From Chlorops oryzae (Eukaryota > Arthropoda > Insecta > Diptera > Chloropidae), in the NCBI GenBank assembly GCA_020466095.1, contig CM035807.1, positions 99,640,285 through 99,704,284 on the forward strand: DNA of 64,000 nucleotides, written 5' to 3'. Below, one piece after another: positions 36,195-46,934 of the stretch. The translations under genes and the position numbers were made by a program. The notes under the pieces were generated by a model. The model had not been told where the DNA came from. It did no database searches and was given only the letters and a program-made list of their open reading frames with translations. The first letter of the stretch is position 1; each line of letters begins with the position of its first letter.

Positions 36195-38853
36195 ATGATT
36201 AAATACGTTGGGCAAAAAAGTCGAGAGAACTCAATTAAAGCAGCGAAAAGCTTCTTGAAAAAAAAGGTGAGGAGTGGCGTCTTTTCCTTCATCATCCTTA
36301 CAAAATCAAATATTGCAACTGCAAGCCATTAATCGAGCACAAATCGATGCGATTTTATTCTTAGGGAGAGTCAAATGATTCCGGCACTGAGTCAGATGGA
36401 GACATCTTAGAGGCGGATAAACATCAATATCAACAGCGTCAGAATCTTGATTTGGAAATGGAAGCAAGTAAGTCGACGAATCACCAATTAGTCTATTACA
36501 TTTTTTCAGTGCAATACCTACCCAGCGGAAAATTATCTCCTGCATGACAATGTCATCAGTGATGTCATCGATGACATACGGGTGACATTGTCATGCATGA
36601 CATCTTGGAGGACATGTCATCGTGGAGGGATGCTGTTCATGTGCTTGAATCTCATTGGCTATTGAAATTTAAATAAGGTCTTAGCGTCAGTTGAACGTTA
36701 GCATGACGTGGCGTAGATGATGAGTGCTCGACTCATAATCCGAAGATCGCGGGTTCGATCCCTGGCTGAGGCGAACAAAAATTGTTAAAAATAGATTTAT
36801 AAATACCCAGCGGCGCACTGCTTAATGGGTTGCGCCGACAAAATGCATTACCGAATGCATACTTGTAATAGATTATCCTTTCTAATATTGTCTGCAATAT
36901 TTTATAAAATATTGTATTTCCTGCCTTTTGATCAGAGGTGGCGATGGTGCAGTGGAAAGTACCTGAGCTACCAGTCGGAAGGCCCGAGTTCGAACCTCCG
37001 GGCAGGCTAGAAAAAGTGGAAGTTCACAAAAATGTGCTCCAATGGATAAAAATAAGCGATTAATAATATATATAAATAAAAGTGCTTTCGTGGAAAAATT
37101 CTTAGGAGTTGGATTTGGAAGCCTTATTTTTTAATAAAAAAAAAATATAAAAAAAATTTGGCGCCTGCTAATGTGGGACTCGAACCCAAGCACTTCGGAT
37201 TCTTGGCCACGCACTCTGCCCACTGAACCACGCCAGGTCTAGATGCAAACTTTTTTATTGAGGTACTAAAGCACTATAATGTAGCAAACGTTCGAAAAGT
37301 ATTCGGCAGCGGAATACTTTTTTGGTTACATGTTAATAAGTTCGTAAAGGGAGCTGATTACAAAGCGGCCATGCTTATGTAAAAGTAATGAAGCTTGTAA
37401 TCGATTCCTTCTGGCATACTGACTGCTTAGTATTGGAGAAGTATTGGATTCCGTAGCGTACATTTGCGCCGCTGGGTATTTTCGAAATATTCAAAGAGAG
37501 CGCAAAGAAGAGAGTTATCAAACTGGTTTCTATAAATTGACATTTAAAGAGAACAAGAGCAATGTGCTGCTCTCAAATGCTTTTTTCGCTATCGCACCTC
37601 CTAGCATGATATTGTCACCGGTGAAATCACTGTCCACTCTCCTGTACAAATGTCATGCTAGGCGTCCTACGAATTGTCACGCATGCCAGGGTGACATTTC
37701 CCGCTGGGTATTCTTCAATAGTAATAAGTGTGTGTGTGTGTGTGTGTGTGTGTGTTGTGTGTGTGTGTGTGTGTGTGTGTGTATGGAAAACTATTTCCAT
37801 AATCCGGTCCTTTTATTTTTCAATTTATTTTTGAATATCGTTGAATGGGGGCTTTCATCTGCAATCAAATTCATTCGTTACAGGTATAAGTTCATGTGTA
37901 GACGCGAACTCGCCAACTACGGATACCGCCTGCTCCTCAGAGTCGTCTGCTCTAATGTGTCAGTCGCATCTATTGTACGATCAGCACAGCTCGGAAGAGG
38001 AACTTGAAGTCATCAATGGACCGGGGTCGGGCGCAACCGCCGAAACTGTTGCCTCAGCATCAAATGTGGCACTGCGCGGCATAACCTCTTCGCTCATCTC
38101 TGAGGGGGGCTCTTCGTCGCTTGGAGCGCAGGAGCTTGCCGGCGATGCAACGACTTCAAAAAGGTCCAGCTCAACTTTAAATGAGAGTCGTAAGCGATCT
38201 CTAGCACATTCGGAAGACGAAGTATGTCGATCGGCAATGCCGTTGAAAATTAAAAAAAAAAAAAAAGAAAAGCAAAAAACAAAAAACAAATTCCCTTCTC
38301 CTTCTAGTTTCGCAATTTCTTGGAACCAATACTAACGCCAGTGAATTTTCGCACGACGCCACCTTTGGAAGCATTCAAGCCAAACCGAAGTCACATGTTT
38401 CGATCGACAACACCGCTCATCCTATCGGAGGCGCGTTGCGGCATCGAGAACATGAAAATATGTGATAATAGTGTTAACGATGAAAACGACAGTGAAATGG
38501 GCGCTGCGTACGCCAGCACCGGCGACGATGTTAATGGCGGCGGCAGCGGCAGCAGCAGCAGTGCGATAAAGCCCTGCGCATCGTCGCTTAAGATAAGCAA
38601 CAGCAGTCATCATATCTACCAGCCACAACCGAAATACTCATTTCATTACAATAGCTCCCGCAGCAGTCCAGCATCGACGACCGGCCTCGATTTGGAATCG
38701 GTGCGCTCGGTTAGCCCGCCGGCGAAACTATTCCATTGCGCAATATCCCCCAAGAGGCGTCCAATGCGCAATTCCTCACACACAAGCAATTCAACACAGC
38801 AGCGTCTGCAGCGGCCGCACAGGCCTTGTTTAGATTTCGATAAAATGCAGCAA
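36195..38853 (+). CDS. Serine-rich nuclear protein, FAM53-like (3' end not closed)
   Basis: Four exons fit in phase: 36195-36266, 36365-36467, 37884-38221, 38308-38853 (353 codons so far); each inner boundary has GT-AG (donors GTGAGG, GTAAGT, GTATGT and GTAAGC). The protein starts MIKYVGQKSRENS, has a basic first segment, then an acidic Ser/Asp/Glu segment (NDSGTESDGD), long Ser/Gly/Asn low complexity, a KRSLAHSEDE motif, basic SPKRRP, and ends its fourth exon at RPCLDFDKMQQ. The last motif resembles RPSLDFDKMNQ near the C-terminus of vertebrate FAM53C as I remember it. FAM53 proteins are nuclear and poorly understood. No other domain is seen. The coding frame is still open at 38853, so more exons are needed. 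Intron 2 carries the nested TIR elements. Confidence 0.6.
36702..36772 (+). ncRNA. tRNA-like pol III module (Met-like), in outer element
   Basis: A box A-like word TGGCGTAGATG (36709-36719) and a perfect box B GGTTCGATCC stand at the spacing of a tRNA gene. Between them CTCATAA looks like the anticodon loop of elongator tRNA-Met (CAT). The anticodon stem has mismatches and the acceptor stem does not close, so a working tRNA is unlikely. The copy at 54862-54935 has CTCAGAA at the same place. Confidence 0.6.
36936..37007 (+). ncRNA. tRNA-like module 1 in inner element
   Basis: TGGTGCAGTGG (box A-like) is followed at tRNA spacing by GAGTTCGAACCTC (box B region); the T stem forms four of five pairs. 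The middle part reads GAGCTACCAGTCGGA. The acceptor ends do not pair well. It looks like a tRNA-derived sequence rather than a working tRNA gene. Confidence 0.5.
37160..37240 (-). ncRNA. tRNA-like module 2 in inner element, minus strand
   Basis: On the minus strand TGGTTCAGTGGGCAGAGTGC is a very good box A/D-arm, and GGTTCGAGTCCC is a perfect box B at tRNA distance. The T stem has four of five pairs, but the 3' acceptor half (ATTAGCA) does not pair with the 5' half (CCTGGCG). Internal promoter activity is plausible; a mature tRNA is not. Confidence 0.55.
37731..37782 (+). repeat. (TG)n microsatellite
   Basis: About 25 TG units with one interruption (TGTTGTG) start 23 bases after the right end of the outer TIR element and lie in intron 2 of the FAM53-like gene. 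Confidence 0.9.
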
Positions 38854-38881
38854 GTAAGCCTTTAATAAGCCCTCATGCTCG

Positions 38882-38940
38882 ACTCGACTCGACGCTGAAC
38901 GAACGACCGAACGAACGAACCGACCGAACGAACAAAGAAA
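38882..38940 (+). repeat. GAAC-type simple repeat
   Basis: GACTC units pass into GAACGAACGACCGAACGAAC over about 55 bases, directly after the donor that ends exon 4 of the FAM53-like gene. Confidence 0.75.
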
Positions 38941-39290
38941 GGAACGAAATTTGACAATTTTAGGCCCGTTCAAAAGCAATCTCCAAGAACTTTTCTAACA
39001 GAGTTATCCTCCACATGTCCTGGTTTAACAAACATTTGTACCTGGATGACTCCCATCAGCTGTCTACAAAAAAAAAAAAAAAAACAAGCTGCTTTCATTT
39101 CTGACCACACAAATAATTTATCCTGAAAAACATTTCTTATTCAAGCTGTTGAATGAGCAAGCAAAGCCGAGTAATGCGATTAACCCCCTGCCCTCTCTGA
39201 GCAAAACGCCTTTCATTTCAAATGCTTACATAATTTTTCGCTTATCTATTTATTCTTATAAGAAATAAGGCCAAGAACACGCCAGTCAGG

Positions 39291-39474
39291 CAGGGGCGGA
39301 TTAACACAATTTGCCGCCCTAGGCAGTTAAGATTTTGCCACTATAGCAGCCTAATTTTCGAAATTTCGGTCACATGCGTTGACGTGATCCGTTGACGGCC
39401 AGAATTCGCCGCCCCCTGAAAATTTGCCGCCCTAGGCAGTTGCCTTTGTACCCTATAAGGTAAATCCGCCACTG
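39291..39474. mobile_element. hAT-type MITE with perfect 8-bp target duplication
   Basis: The ends are CAGGGGCGGATTAAC and the inverted AAATCCGCCACTG, and CAGTCAGG is duplicated exactly on both sides (39283-39290 and 39475-39482). The inside contains GCCGCCCTAGGCAGTT twice and no coding. CAGTG-type ends and an 8-bp duplication are the marks of hAT elements. Relatives are at 61346 and 63878. Confidence 0.88.
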
Positions 39475-39482
39475 CAGTCAGG

Positions 39483-40700
39483 CATTTCAAGAGGAAAATC
39501 AGTTCAGGGATGAGATGTCTGTTAGACCCCACATCAGCTATATTGTTCAAATTAGACCACGCCAGATGCAGACGGTTAAACAATGTCTGATTTGAATAGT
39601 CCCACTTTATAAACTTATAAAAAAAAAACACATCAATATCATTGTTGTGCATATGATAGAGTTTTCCAACCCAACAGGCGGTTCTTATGAACCCAAGGAC
39701 TTCGCAAACATAATATAGATGGCTAAAAGATATCAACGGTCCATATCTCCTATCAAATAATATGGATATTAGACTAAAATTTTAGACTTTTTCCCCTCCT
39801 ATGAATTGCAACCAGTTTTAGTTGTTATTTCTATAGTCCAAGATGAAAATTACAAAAATTTAATCACTCTTCTTGCAATCCATATTACAGGGTTTATATG
39901 GACGACAATAATTAAAATTTTTGACATGTTCATTCTTGTACATATGTCATTTTAACCACATTTTGAGCATCGCTTTTCGAAGCTGTGTGAATCTTCTTGA
40001 CCAAAGGCTTAAAATAATAAAAATTTTTTGTCAATATTCACAATGAAGGATGGCCCCGATTCTTGACCAAGGGTGTCGATAATTTGAATACCCACATTAA
40101 AGATAAAATTGGTATGGTGGCAGCAGGCATTGGCGCCCCCCAGTCGCGTCCATTGACTTACCAATATTGATTATATTAGTTGCTTAAAGTCAGTTCGGCC
40201 AACGGGGGCAGCATATGTTTACAGTGTACCAATTTTATACCGTGCAGGCTTATAGCCACAATCAAAAATCCTTGGTCGAGATTTGATGCCAGCTCACCTT
40301 ATCAAGAGCCAAAGCCCCCCGTGAGACTCCCGCAAGGGGTCCTCGCTAAGATCAGGCACACGTGTTCAGACAATGGGGCTCCTGATCCCCGCTGCCACCA
40401 AGCTAATAAAGTCGTTTGGTCAAGCATAAAAATAGTGAATCTTGGCACAATAGGTCATCTGGGCCGCAGTGCTAGCCTTTGGGCAGATTCACGCTCCATA
40501 TTATTATTATTATTATTAATTATCGTATTAAGCATTCATAGTTATTATATCAAAATCTTCAGTCTTTATATCTGTTACTAGTCCGAGGTTCAACCCTAAC
40601 CATTAATGGTATCCTATGCGGTTAGCTATTATTTATAGTATTATCATAATTAATATTGAATATTATGTATTATAGTTCGATTAAAAGATTATCATATTAG
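39483..40700. other. Non-coding stretch, partly GC-rich, unrecognised
   Basis: No gene is supported. About 40110-40480 is GC-richer than the surroundings (for example GGCATTGGCGCCCCCCAG) and shares TTACCAATAT and weak neighbouring similarity with 44265-44370. A TTATTATTATT run is at about 40500-40520. Confidence 0.45.
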
Positions 40701-40707
40701 TCAATCT

Positions 40708-41117
40708 ATGAATGCACCATCACGTAAGTCCACTTTACAATAGATTATCAGAGAATTAGTTTTGCAAGCTAATGGTGGCCAAAATCTTCAGTGACATATT
40801 TAATCTGCTTAGCTAGGGTCCGAATGGCGAATTCGCACTGAATCCTTTTCCTTGACCATAATGCTGTTCCCCATTGCGGGGTCCTAGCTATTATTTTCAT
40901 AGATATTTCAAAATTAAATTGAAAATATGTATAAAGCTTCGAAAAAAGATACAATATATCCAACCTATAGAAAGCACCATCACGTAACGTCGCACTTTAG
41001 CAATCAGATTCATCAGGAGAATTGAGTTTTGCGAAGCTAATGGTGGCCAAACCATAAATATTTAATTCTACTCACCGAAATTATTGGCGAATTTCCACTT
41101 TGAATCCTTTTCCCTTA
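40708..41117 (+). repeat. Direct duplication, two diverged units of about 265 bp
   Basis: CACCATCACGTAA starts at about 40717 and again at about 40977. Each is followed by an ATCAGAGAATTAGTTTTGC-like word, then GCTAATGGTGGCCAAA, then GGCGAATT and GAATCCTTTTCC. Order and spacing are the same, and the units differ by many small changes. Function unknown. Confidence 0.7.
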
Positions 41118-43540
41118 CACAGCTTGCTTGTTTATTGAACTGAAAACAGAATAAGAATGATTAATTTCAAACATTCATAAAAATGGTTAAATTTTCCGTC
41201 AGAAAATTACAAAAAAAAAAATAAAATAAAATAAAATTAACTGATTAAAAGACTCGTGCAATAACCATCCGCAAGGAATTTCTCCTCGATGCCTACACCG
41301 GTATTTTCCTAGATCATTCAAAAGAGATATTTTAAAGTACTCTATTGCAAAGCAAATTGAGAAGGTCTGACAATTAGGCCATACCTTCGTCATTGTTTCT
41401 CACTAAAAAGTACCCAAATTCTCTAATAAATGCAATGTCACTCAATGCAAAAAAATTAAATACATGCTTATCCTCATCGCTATCCAAGCGGATGTCAATC
41501 AGTCGAAATCATAAAATGGGAATTTTCCGCCCCCAGTATTTTATTCGTACGTTCGAGACCGTTCCTTATGAGAACTAAAACTCAAAGAAACCCATTTTCT
41601 GCACCACATGTAAAGCTACCAAAATACTATCAAATTACAAGGAAAACTAGAAGGAAAATGTTGGAAAATGAGGTCGCGAACGTACGAAAAATATACTGAA
41701 GGCGGAAATGGCCATATATAGGTAATAGATATTGCTTGGACGAAGTCTATTCAATGGCGCAGTGTGGCCTACCCGGGAGGAACTTTCACTATAAATTCAA
41801 ATCGGACGCGGAATTCTTTGAATGATATTTTGTAACGACCGTCTATTCGTAAATGCGGGGGTTCCCCGTGCTTGAATTGTCTCTGACAGAATGACTTTGA
41901 CAATTCAAAGAAAGTCTTATTGATGGCAGACACCTCCGGTACGCCGCTGAGCCTATTGCATTCGTTATCGCGCGGGTCTTTTAAGCAAGCAATACTAGCC
42001 GAACAACCGCTTGAACTGAACTTCAATTTCAAGTTCATTTAACGAATAATCTTTAGCACCTTATTTGCTCCGAAAAAAATATTACTTAACCAATTTTACA
42101 ATTAAAAAACAAAACAAAAACAAAACCAAAAACAAAACGAAAAGTAATTGAAACACCAAAAAAAAATTTCTATGGGAATCAAGTTGAAATTATTTTGTAA
42201 TTAAAAAAAAATATATAAAAATTTAATCAATGAACGAAAACGAAATCCCGAAATTTCAAGAAATATTTATCTAAATGTAAAAAACCCCACGTCTCACAGC
42301 TTGTATGGTAGATACAAAAAAACAAATATTTTATCTCATGATATTATTTGCAGTAAAAGTAAAAAAGAAAAAACTTTCAATTTTATATATTAAGCAAACC
42401 CTCACAGCGAAAAAGCAAAACACCAAAAAAGAGAAAACACAAACGAATGAAAAAATTATAAGGAAAACGGAAAAAAATCATTGCAATCAATTCTGTTATT
42501 TAAGCCCGAAAACCTTTTCAATTGAGATAAATCTCAAGTCTATATAAAAATATCTCTTATAAAGAATTTTCCCCAAAAGCGGTCACCGGAAACAGTGTGT
42601 TCAGGGAACATTCTTTGCTTCCGACGCTTACCGGTGGAAAAACATACAAACATACAGTAATGTAAAATTTCTAGCCATCGAATCGCATCGAAATTTTCCT
42701 GTGCTCTCCGTAGTTTCAATCCATCGACTCCAATAAATCCAATCAGCCTTTCATACCACCTTTGTTTGATTTTTTGCCATAGAAAAAACGAACAATTAGA
42801 AATTATTATGACATCTTTTTAACCATGAAAAGAGGCGGCGGATGAAATTCAACATCATCGACTGAAAGTAGGATTAGCATTAAGACCAGAATAAGAGCGC
42901 AAACAGAAGGATCTATCATAAGGATTATTAGTTATAAGTTAAATTCTCATTAAAATTGTATATATATACATATATATATATATATAAATAAAAATGAGTA
43001 CAATTACAATTAATTTCGTAAAACTGTTTCGACGATAATATAAAATAAAAGTAAAAGTAAACGGCTCTGCAATAGCGTAGAAAAAAAAACAAAATATTAT
43101 CGCCTTTTCCTTTCTTGAGTTTAAAACAACGGACTCATTCAAATTCCTTGATAAAAACAGACCCGATCGAACCTTGTCCTACGCATATTTCACTCGGCAT
43201 GGTTCGCCTTTATTGACTTGAATCGGCTTGATTCGATTTGATTCGAAATGGTTTGAGTGCCAAGATAATTAAATCACGAATTTCCTTGATGAAAAACTGA
43301 TGGAATCAAGCTGAGGGGAAGAGAGGGCCAAGGCCTCTTACAAGGTGTATAAAATATCTGTGTTCTAGAACTATCTAATAACCATAAGCAAAAATATATT
43401 TGCGCAAACAAAATTTTAAAATTGAATTTAAGACAATCGCCTTTGGAGATATGGATCGTATTATTGGTTATGTTGATCTCGTCAAATATCACTCTGTGGA
43501 TTTAATTAAAGCTTTTTTAATGTGAAAAAATTTTTTTTTA
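41118..43540. other. AT-rich stretch without recognised gene
   Basis: No coding frame is convincing. A relative of the 1640-1800 repeat is at 41795-41955, an A-rich CAAAAAC run at about 42100-42140, and a (TA)n run at about 42958-42990. If the last-exon guess at 48405 is right, this lies in an intron of the FAM53-like gene. Confidence 0.5.
41795..41955. repeat. Dispersed repeat, copy B (partner near 1640-1800)
   Basis: It shares ATGATATTTTGTA, the TTCCCCG..TTGAATTG region and GACACC..TACGCCGCTGA with copy A, in the same order. It is more GC-rich than the flanks. No ends were determined. Confidence 0.45.
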
Positions 43541-43544
43541 CAAT

Positions 43545-43870
43545 ATTTATTCTCGTGTCGCGGTGTTTGTTACCAAACTCCTCCGAAACGGCTGGACCGA
43601 TTCTTATGAACTTTTGTGTGCATATCGGGAGGGTCTGAGAATCGGCCAACATCTAATTTTTCATGTCCCTAAACTTGAATATTTGCTCCCATCGAGCAAT
43701 TTTATGTTGTATTACCCGACGTATGATCAATGGTTTTCTAAAAATAAACTAGGCCGTAACATTACGTATACGTCTTATTTTTACAATTAATCAACTGGTT
43801 TATAAAATTTATGGGAGAGGAATTTGTATTTTTACAAAGCACAAAGTTCGCCAGATTAGCTAGTAAGTCT
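43545..43870 (+). repeat. Probable transposon remnant (ACGGCTGGACCGATT)
   Basis: The words CCAAACTCCTCCGAAACGG and CTGGACCGATTCTTATGAAC are of a kind that recurs in insect genomes at the ends of interspersed repeats. The stretch is fairly GC-rich at its start and fades to AT-rich. No partner copy is in the window, so the call rests on recollection. Confidence 0.35.
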
Positions 43871-46815
43871 CGGAATTTCAGAAAATTTTAGTTCTTTCGT
43901 CTACTATCGACATCCGGGGCTATAGCCCTGATAACATTTTTCAAAATTTTCGAACACAATCGACTCTTTTTCGATTCTTCTTTCTGAGAAGAAATGATAA
44001 TTTGATAGGAGAAATTGGAACCTTTGCCACGACTCTTCTTGGGGTGTCACATTTGATATCAATTGTGAGTTCTTTTTGTGTCATATTCGACACTTTTTTG
44101 ACTCACATTTTTCATCGATTTCGAAACAAAACAAAAAAAAAACAGTCTTTACTATAATTAAATTTAAATGATGTTTTTTAAAACGTTTACGCTTGGCCAC
44201 CATAAGATCCATTCATAATCTATTCCATTCAGCAGAGTAGAGAGTGTTAATGTTCTAACATCTGGTATATTGGTTCGGGATAGCGGCTCGGCTTGGTGGC
44301 ATCAGCTCCGACTTAGCTCGCCGTTGGCGTGGGGCCTTGCCATTCGCTTACCAATATGCTAGCATTAAACAAAAAGATTTCATGCCGATTGGTAGGTTCA
44401 TGTGATAGAAAAAAAGAGGACAGAAAAATAGAAAGAGTGAAATGAAGGATCATAAAATACCACTGTCCGATTACACATGCATACAAAAAAAATCCGCCTT
44501 ACATCAGCACTCCCCCTATTAGTCATGGTCCGAAGTCTGGAGCAATCCCAACCACTGCGAAAACTCACAGCCGTGAGTGCGCTGAGGCTCCCGCTTAGAC
44601 TCAACACACCATGAGTCTCACGTAACAAGAGGGGGTCGAAGGGAGCAGCCATCCCGGGTAACAAATCATATTTCAATTCATAAAGGGATTACGTACGGTA
44701 TACGCCACTGATTCACAATCCGAACTACTGATAAAAATTATAAAACTCCATTTTCGACATTTCACGCACAAATCATAAAACCGGCACAACTCTGAATTTC
44801 GCATTTCTCCAACACACAAATCCCTTTCAAAGCCTGGAAAAAATATCTTTTTATAAAAATAATATATGTCAGCAGGTAGGTATATATTATTCTTCAATAT
44901 TTTCTCAATCAATCAATATAAATAAATAATTTTCTAGATGTCGGTTTTTCTGAAATAATGTGCAATCAAAAATAGAAAAAAAAATGGACGAAAAAATTTT
45001 TGAATTGTCCCAGTTTTGTGTTTTTAATGGGCAATATTTTAGTTCTAGAAAAAATATAAAGATTTAAATAATCGTAACTTTAAAAGAAAAAAATCTCATG
45101 GGAGATAAAAAGTTCAGGTACTTTATTTCCAATACTTTTGAATACGATTTTTATGGTTAGACATTGGATTGTTTCTTAAAATAATTCTTTCGATTGCAAG
45201 GAAAAACTTCAAAGCGATCGAAAAAAATTTTTTTAAGAATTTTCCCAATATTTCTACGAAATTCAAATAATTTAGGCATAAAGTTTACACTTTGTACTTA
45301 AAAAAAAAAAAATTGGTTTACACATTGATCTGTATCTGTACTTTGCTTTGCAATGGAAATATTTTATTTCATTATAAATTTGTCTTTAACCCATTCGGAC
45401 CGACAGCAACTTACTTTGGTTTCAATTTTAAAAAAATCCGAATTTTCGGTCCCAAATGGGTTAAGTTACATGAACAACTCGTGCGAACAGTTAAACATTA
45501 GAAAGGTGAACACTTGGATTGTACGAGAATGTGCTTGTAGTAACTACGTCTCTGTGGAAAGCAGCCGTTCAAAAAAATTATTATATTTTTTTTTTTGTTA
45601 GTATCTATTTCCAGATTGCTGGGTCTATATTATTAAATGCCTTTAAAATATTGCTCAATGACATTTTACTGAAACATCATCCATAATTGCTGCAGCAGAA
45701 TGTCTCTGTTTTTTTTATTATTCCATTCAAAAATAAACATTAAATTAAATGCTTTTGGGTTTTCCATGGAATTAAATTTTATCTAAATAAAAGGTACTAT
45801 TTTCGCATTGCATTTTGATATGTAGATAAATCAACATTGCCTTAACTATTTTTAAAATTGTACTAATTTATGTATATATATTTTTTTTTTCCTGACTAGG
45901 TACACACATATTAACTTTTGGATTATATCTTCACTTCTCTAGCTAAATTGCTTTCTACAACAACAATTAACAATACATCAAAAAATGGTTCGTGCGTCTG
46001 AGAGTCCTTCTATACTATGGACTCAAAGTGATGTTTCTGTTGATGAGTGATTATACTGTCGAAGACGCGAATTTGTTCTCCACACGTAGATCTCTGAATT
46101 AAGAGGTTTTTTCTGCAAGAAATATACAAAAAAAAAAAAATACAAAAAAAAAATTCATAAAAATATTTTGTGAAAAGACAATAATATGACAGAAATTTGA
46201 TTTATAAGGAAAAAACTTCAAAAGCGATAATTCGCAAAGCGTGGACCTACGGGTGAGTATTTGCGTTTTTCCCGCAAATCCAGCGTAAAAAGCGTTAATG
46301 GCAGTTCTTCTTTTGCGATCAAAGCACTTTGAATCCTTTAAAGCATATGGGACAAATTGGGAAAATTTGTTGTTTTAACGATTTATAACATTTACTACTA
46401 TCAACATTCGTATAAATCGTTAAACTCATATGGGGAAAAATTCGTCCGATTTGCTTTAAAGGATAAAAACTTTTTTTCAATATAAATAAGCGGAAGCTTC
46501 AATGCTAAAACTAGTGGCAGATTTGGCAAGGACAACACATAATTTTATATAATTTCAAATTGTTTGATTTCATTGGACAATTTTGAGGCAATAGATATCT
46601 GTTTAGCGATTCTATGTTTTCCTTTGTTCTCAGGAATAACATTTAAAGCAATACATTTTGGAAAGCAATGCAGTCTACAAAGCAAATCTGGAGGCATTGG
46701 GACTTTTAATTTGACTCGTACAGGAAAGCACAAATTACCTTACCTGCAATAAAAAAAAATATATTACACTTAAAAGCTTGGAACACTCATGAGCTCAGAA
46801 GATTAAAATCTCGAA
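43871..46815. other. AT-rich stretch, nothing recognised except a GC-richer island
   Basis: No gene is seen. 44265-44660 is GC-richer and shares weak similarity with 40110-40480 around TTACCAATAT. Long A and T runs occur at about 45300, 45585 and 46130. Confidence 0.5.
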
Positions 46816-46819
46816 TATA

Positions 46820-46934
46820 CGGGCATGTGACAGAAATCTAATACGACAGAAAACGTTCGATTTCGCTACATTTGTATGAAAATTTAACCGAAATCGAACG
46901 TTTTCTGTCGTATTCGATTTCTGTCACATGCCCG
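46820..46934. mobile_element. Near-perfect hairpin MITE, 115 bp
   Basis: The left arm CGGGCATGTGACAGAAATCT continues through ATACGACAGAAAACGTTCGA and is inverted on the right with only one or two mismatches over about 46 bases; the loop is about 20 bases. ATA is next to both ends, within a flank that is itself palindromic (GAATAT and ATATTC). It is non-coding. Confidence 0.78.

Larger units (their letters stand above)
36806..37476. mobile_element. Inner TIR element nested in the outer one
   Basis: The left end CCCAGCGGCGCA is matched inverted by TGCGCCGCTGGG at the right, with TA on both sides (36804-36805, 37477-37478). The first eight bases equal those of the outer element, so both may be moved by the same transposase. 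It carries two tRNA-like modules in opposite orientation. The copy at 54681-55258 has no insert at the matching place (ATAGATTTTTTAAAATG). Length is 671 bp, with no coding. Confidence 0.85.
36521..37708. mobile_element. Outer TIR element with tRNA-like module, copy 1
   Basis: The ends are CCCAGCGGAAAATTATC at the left and the inverted GACATTTCCCGCTGGG at the right; TA flanks both sides (36519-36520, 37709-37710). Just inside the ends, TGACAT and ATGTCA words repeat in both orientations. A tRNA-like module lies at about 36702-36772. A second TIR element is inserted at 36806-37476. Without that insert the element would be about 515 bp, close to the copy at 54681-55258 (578 bp). No protein coding is seen. 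Confidence 0.85.

Noticed and set aside
36072..36332. Open frames reading Asp-Val, Glu-Val or His-Phe repeats on both strands
   Set aside because: They are a by-product of the hexamer repeat, which keeps all frames open. The ATG at 36195 with its in-phase splice site explains the region better.
36702..36772. A functional tRNA-Met gene
   Set aside because: Boxes A and B are fine, but the acceptor and anticodon stems do not pair, and the unit is part of a repeated TIR element with a changed anticodon in the other copy.
37444..38007. A 187-codon open frame on the plus strand, including a Cys-Val run
   Set aside because: It crosses the TIR element end, a (TG)n microsatellite and the splice acceptor at 37883, so it is not a gene.
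40110..44660. Relation between the GC-rich islands at 40110-40480 and 44265-44660 as copies of one element
   Set aside because: Only TTACCAATAT and a few short words agree; this is too little to call a repeat pair without an alignment.
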